A stretch of DNA of 64,000 bases, from NCBI RefSeq assembly GCF_019931755.1, contig NZ_CP082918.1, positions 3,018,001 through 3,082,000 of the forward strand, written 5' to 3'. Shown one piece after another: positions 62,109 through 64,000 of the stretch. The stretch is from Sutcliffiella horikoshii. Its GTDB lineage: Bacteria; Bacillota; Bacilli; Bacillales; Bacillaceae_I. The first letter of the stretch is position 1. The number at the start of each line of letters is the position of its first letter. The notes beneath the pieces were generated by a model that did not search any database, was not told where the DNA came from, and saw nothing but the letters and a program-made list of their open reading frames with translations. A program made the position numbers and the translations under genes.

Positions 62109-64000
62109 TTTTTCTCTCCTGCTAATGCGTGTTCTAACACTTGATCTAAATGTGATACTAAAACAAACGTTAAATCTTTGCGCACACTTTCTGGAATATC
62201 ATCCAAATCTTTTTCATTCTCTTTAGGTAGTATAACCTTTTTTAAGCCGGCGCGGTGTGCACTTAGGGATTTTTCTTTCAAACCGCCGATTGGCAGCACA
62301 CGCCCTCTTAAAGTTATTTCACCTGTCATACCAACATCTCTTCTGACCGGTCTGCCAGTTAATGCTGAGATCAAGGCAGTGGCCATCGTAATTCCCGCGG
62401 AAGGACCGTCTTTTGGAACAGCACCTTCTGGGACATGTATATGAATATCATTTTTCTCATTGAAATCAGGGTCAATATTCAATTCGTCCGCTCTTGAACG
62501 GATAAAACTAAATGCTGCATGTGCAGACTCTTTCATGACATCCCCAAGTTTACCGGTCAACATAAGTTTTCCTTTACCTGGTGATAGAGACACTTCAATC
62601 GATAGTGTATCGCCACCGACGGTTGTATATGCAAGGCCTGTCGCCACACCAACCTGGTCTTCCTCTTCTGCTTGTCCATAACGGAATTTAGGCTTACCAA
62701 GGAAATCGGCAAGGTTTTTATCTGTGATAACTACCCTTTTCTTTTCACCGGAAACGATAAGTTTGGCTGCTTTTCTGCAAATAGAAGCAAGCTGTCTTTC
62801 CAAACTACGGACTCCCGCTTCACGGGTATGGTGACGGATGATGGACATTAATGCCTCATCTCTTATTTGCAACAGGTTCTTCTGTAATCCATGCTCCTTT
62901 GCCTGACGAGGAAGCAGATGGTCTTTTCCAATGTTTAACTTTTCTATTTCCGTGTAACCAGCAATTGTGATGATTTCCATTCTGTCTCGTAACGGTCCAG
63001 GAATGGTAGCCAAATTGTTTGCCGTTGCAATGAACATGACATTAGAAAGATCATATGGTTCTTCAATATAGTGGTCACTGAAATTAAAGTTTTGTTCAGG
63101 ATCTAATACTTCCAATAACGCAGAGGAAGGGTCTCCCCTGAAATCATTGGACATCTTGTCAATTTCATCTAAAAGGAAAACAGGGTTGATGGTTCCCGCT
63201 TTTTTCATTCCTTGGATGATTCGACCTGGCATAGCTCCTACATAGGTTCTTCTATGGCCTCGGATTTCTGATTCATCCCGAACTCCACCAAGGGAGACGC
63301 GGACAAATTTGCGATCCAATGATTTTGCAATCGAACGTGCCAGAGAGGTTTTACCGACACCAGGAGGTCCTGCCAAACAAAGAATCGGGCCTTTTAAGGA
63401 CTTCGTCAGCTGTTGAACAGCTAAGTATTCCAAGACGCGTTCTTTCACTTTTTCCAATCCAAAGTGATCTTCGTTAAGAATCTCTTCCGCTCTGATAATA
63501 TTCAATTGGTCTTCTGTCGCTTCCGTCCATGGAAGGTTCAACAGCCAGTCAATATAATTGCGAATAACAGAGCTTTCTGCAGAACTGGATGGAATTTTTT
63601 CATAGCGGTCGATTTCCTTCAATGCGGTCTTTTTCACATTTTCCGGCATTCCGATCTTTTCAAGCTTCTCTTTCAGATCCTCGATTTCGCCGCCTTTTCC
63701 TTCTTTGTCCCCAAGCTCTTTCTGGATTGCTTTCATCTGTTCGCGAAGATAATATTCCTTTTGTGTACGTTCCATGGAACGCTTCACTCGGAGGCCGATT
63801 TTCTTCTCAAGTTGCAGTACTTCCTTCTCATTGTTCACATGCTTGATTACTTTGTTCAGACGTTCTTTTACATCTCGTGTTTCCAGGATATCCTGTTTTT
63901 CTTTCATGTTGACAGGTAAATGAGATGTAATGATATCGGCCATTCTTCCAGGCTCTGTTATATCAGAAACGGTATGATATGTTTCGATTGTTGTCTTCTT
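62105..64000 (-). CDS. lonA: ATP-dependent protease LonA (N-terminus outside window)
   Basis: About 631 residues of the C-terminal part are visible; the first ~140 residues lie beyond the right edge. The visible part starts in the substrate-binding domain ([18 protein letters not shown]), then the AAA+ module with Walker [15 protein letters not shown] and Walker [13 protein letters not shown], and the serine-lysine protease domain with [13 protein letters not shown] (catalytic S) and [11 protein letters not shown] (catalytic K). Followed by ysxC as in other Bacillus. Confidence 0.97.
   Translation of the reverse strand, partial: KKTTIETYHTVSDITEPGRMADIITSHLPVNMKEKQDILETRDVKERLNKVIKHVNNEKEVLQLEKKIGLRVKRSMERTQKEYYLREQMKAIQKELGDKEGKGGEIEDLKEKLEKIGMPENVKKTALKEIDRYEKIPSSSAESSVIRNYIDWLLNLPWTEATEDQLNIIRAEEILNEDHFGLEKVKERVLEYLAVQQLTKSLKGPILCLAGPPGVGKTSLARSIAKSLDRKFVRVSLGGVRDESEIRGHRRTYVGAMPGRIIQGMKKAGTINPVFLLDEIDKMSNDFRGDPSSALLEVLDPEQNFNFSDHYIEEPYDLSNVMFIATANNLATIPGPLRDRMEIITIAGYTEIEKLNIGKDHLLPRQAKEHGLQKNLLQIRDEALMSIIRHHTREAGVRSLERQLASICRKAAKLIVSGEKKRVVITDKNLADFLGKPKFRYGQAEEEDQVGVATGLAYTTVGGDTLSIEVSLSPGKGKLMLTGKLGDVMKESAHAAFSFIRSRADELNIDPDFNEKNDIHIHVPEGAVPKDGPSAGITMATALISALTGRPVRRDVGMTGEITLRGRVLPIGGLKEKSLSAHRAGLKKVILPKENEKDLDDIPESVRKDLTFVLVSHLDQVLEHALAGEKK

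Overview
The window is a 64 kb stretch of a spore-forming Bacillaceae chromosome. The evidence is the presence of spo0B, spoIVFA/FB, spoIIB, spoVID and ysxE, the Bacillus-type order of housekeeping genes, strong AGGAGG ribosome binding sites, a valine T-box and SigA, SigE and ECF promoters. Read from high to low coordinates, the backbone is lonA-ysxC-hemAXCDBL-spoVID-ysxE-valS-folC-(prepilin peptidase slot)-spoIIB-maf-radC-mreBCD-minCD-spoIVFAB-rng-rplU-prp-rpmA-spo0B-obg-pheBA-niaR-nifS-nadB. As far as I recall it, this is the Bacillus subtilis lonA-to-nadB order. The genus cannot be fixed from sequence alone; no rRNA, tRNA, complete insertion sequence, prophage or CRISPR array was seen.

Layout: 1-2.3 kb, divergent nadB/nifS-niaR with a shared operator for NAD synthesis. 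2.3-2.8 kb, a non-coding 52-bp tandem repeat. 2.9-9.9 kb, phenylalanine synthesis, Obg, Spo0B, ribosomal proteins L27/L21 with the L27-processing protease, RNase G and the SpoIVFAB sigma-K checkpoint. 10.7-14.8 kb, an AT-rich accessory block with three prepilin-like proteins, two of them with repetitive beta-solenoid-like C-termini, plus a glycerophosphodiesterase. 14.9-21.7 kb, cell-shape and division genes (minCD, mreBCD), radC, maf and spoIIB. 21.9-31.4 kb, a type IV pilus operon in the slot where B. subtilis keeps only comC. 31.7-35.2 kb, an autoregulated SigM-type ECF sigma factor with its anti-sigma, and a GGDEF cyclase. 35.3-42.2 kb, folC facing an unusual five-gene operon: an unknown membrane protein, an N-formylglutamate-amidohydrolase-like enzyme, two ATP-grasp ligases and a FolC/Mur-type ligase. 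42.6-47.4 kb, valS with its T-box leader, a small membrane protein and HemAT. 47.4-56.7 kb, spore coat genes and the heme operon. 56.9-64 kb, a membrane protein, an amino-acid ABC transporter, an AlaX-type editing protein, ysxC and the start-truncated lonA.

The parts that look least explained are the five-gene ligase operon at 36.6-42.2 kb (likely making or remodelling an acidic peptide-like product), the split type IV pilus system with beta-solenoid pseudopilins, and several families of intergenic repeats: a ten-anchor 52-bp array, two related 21-bp-period arrays, three copies of a long-hairpin repeat and two copies of a GGGTCAGACCC palindrome element.
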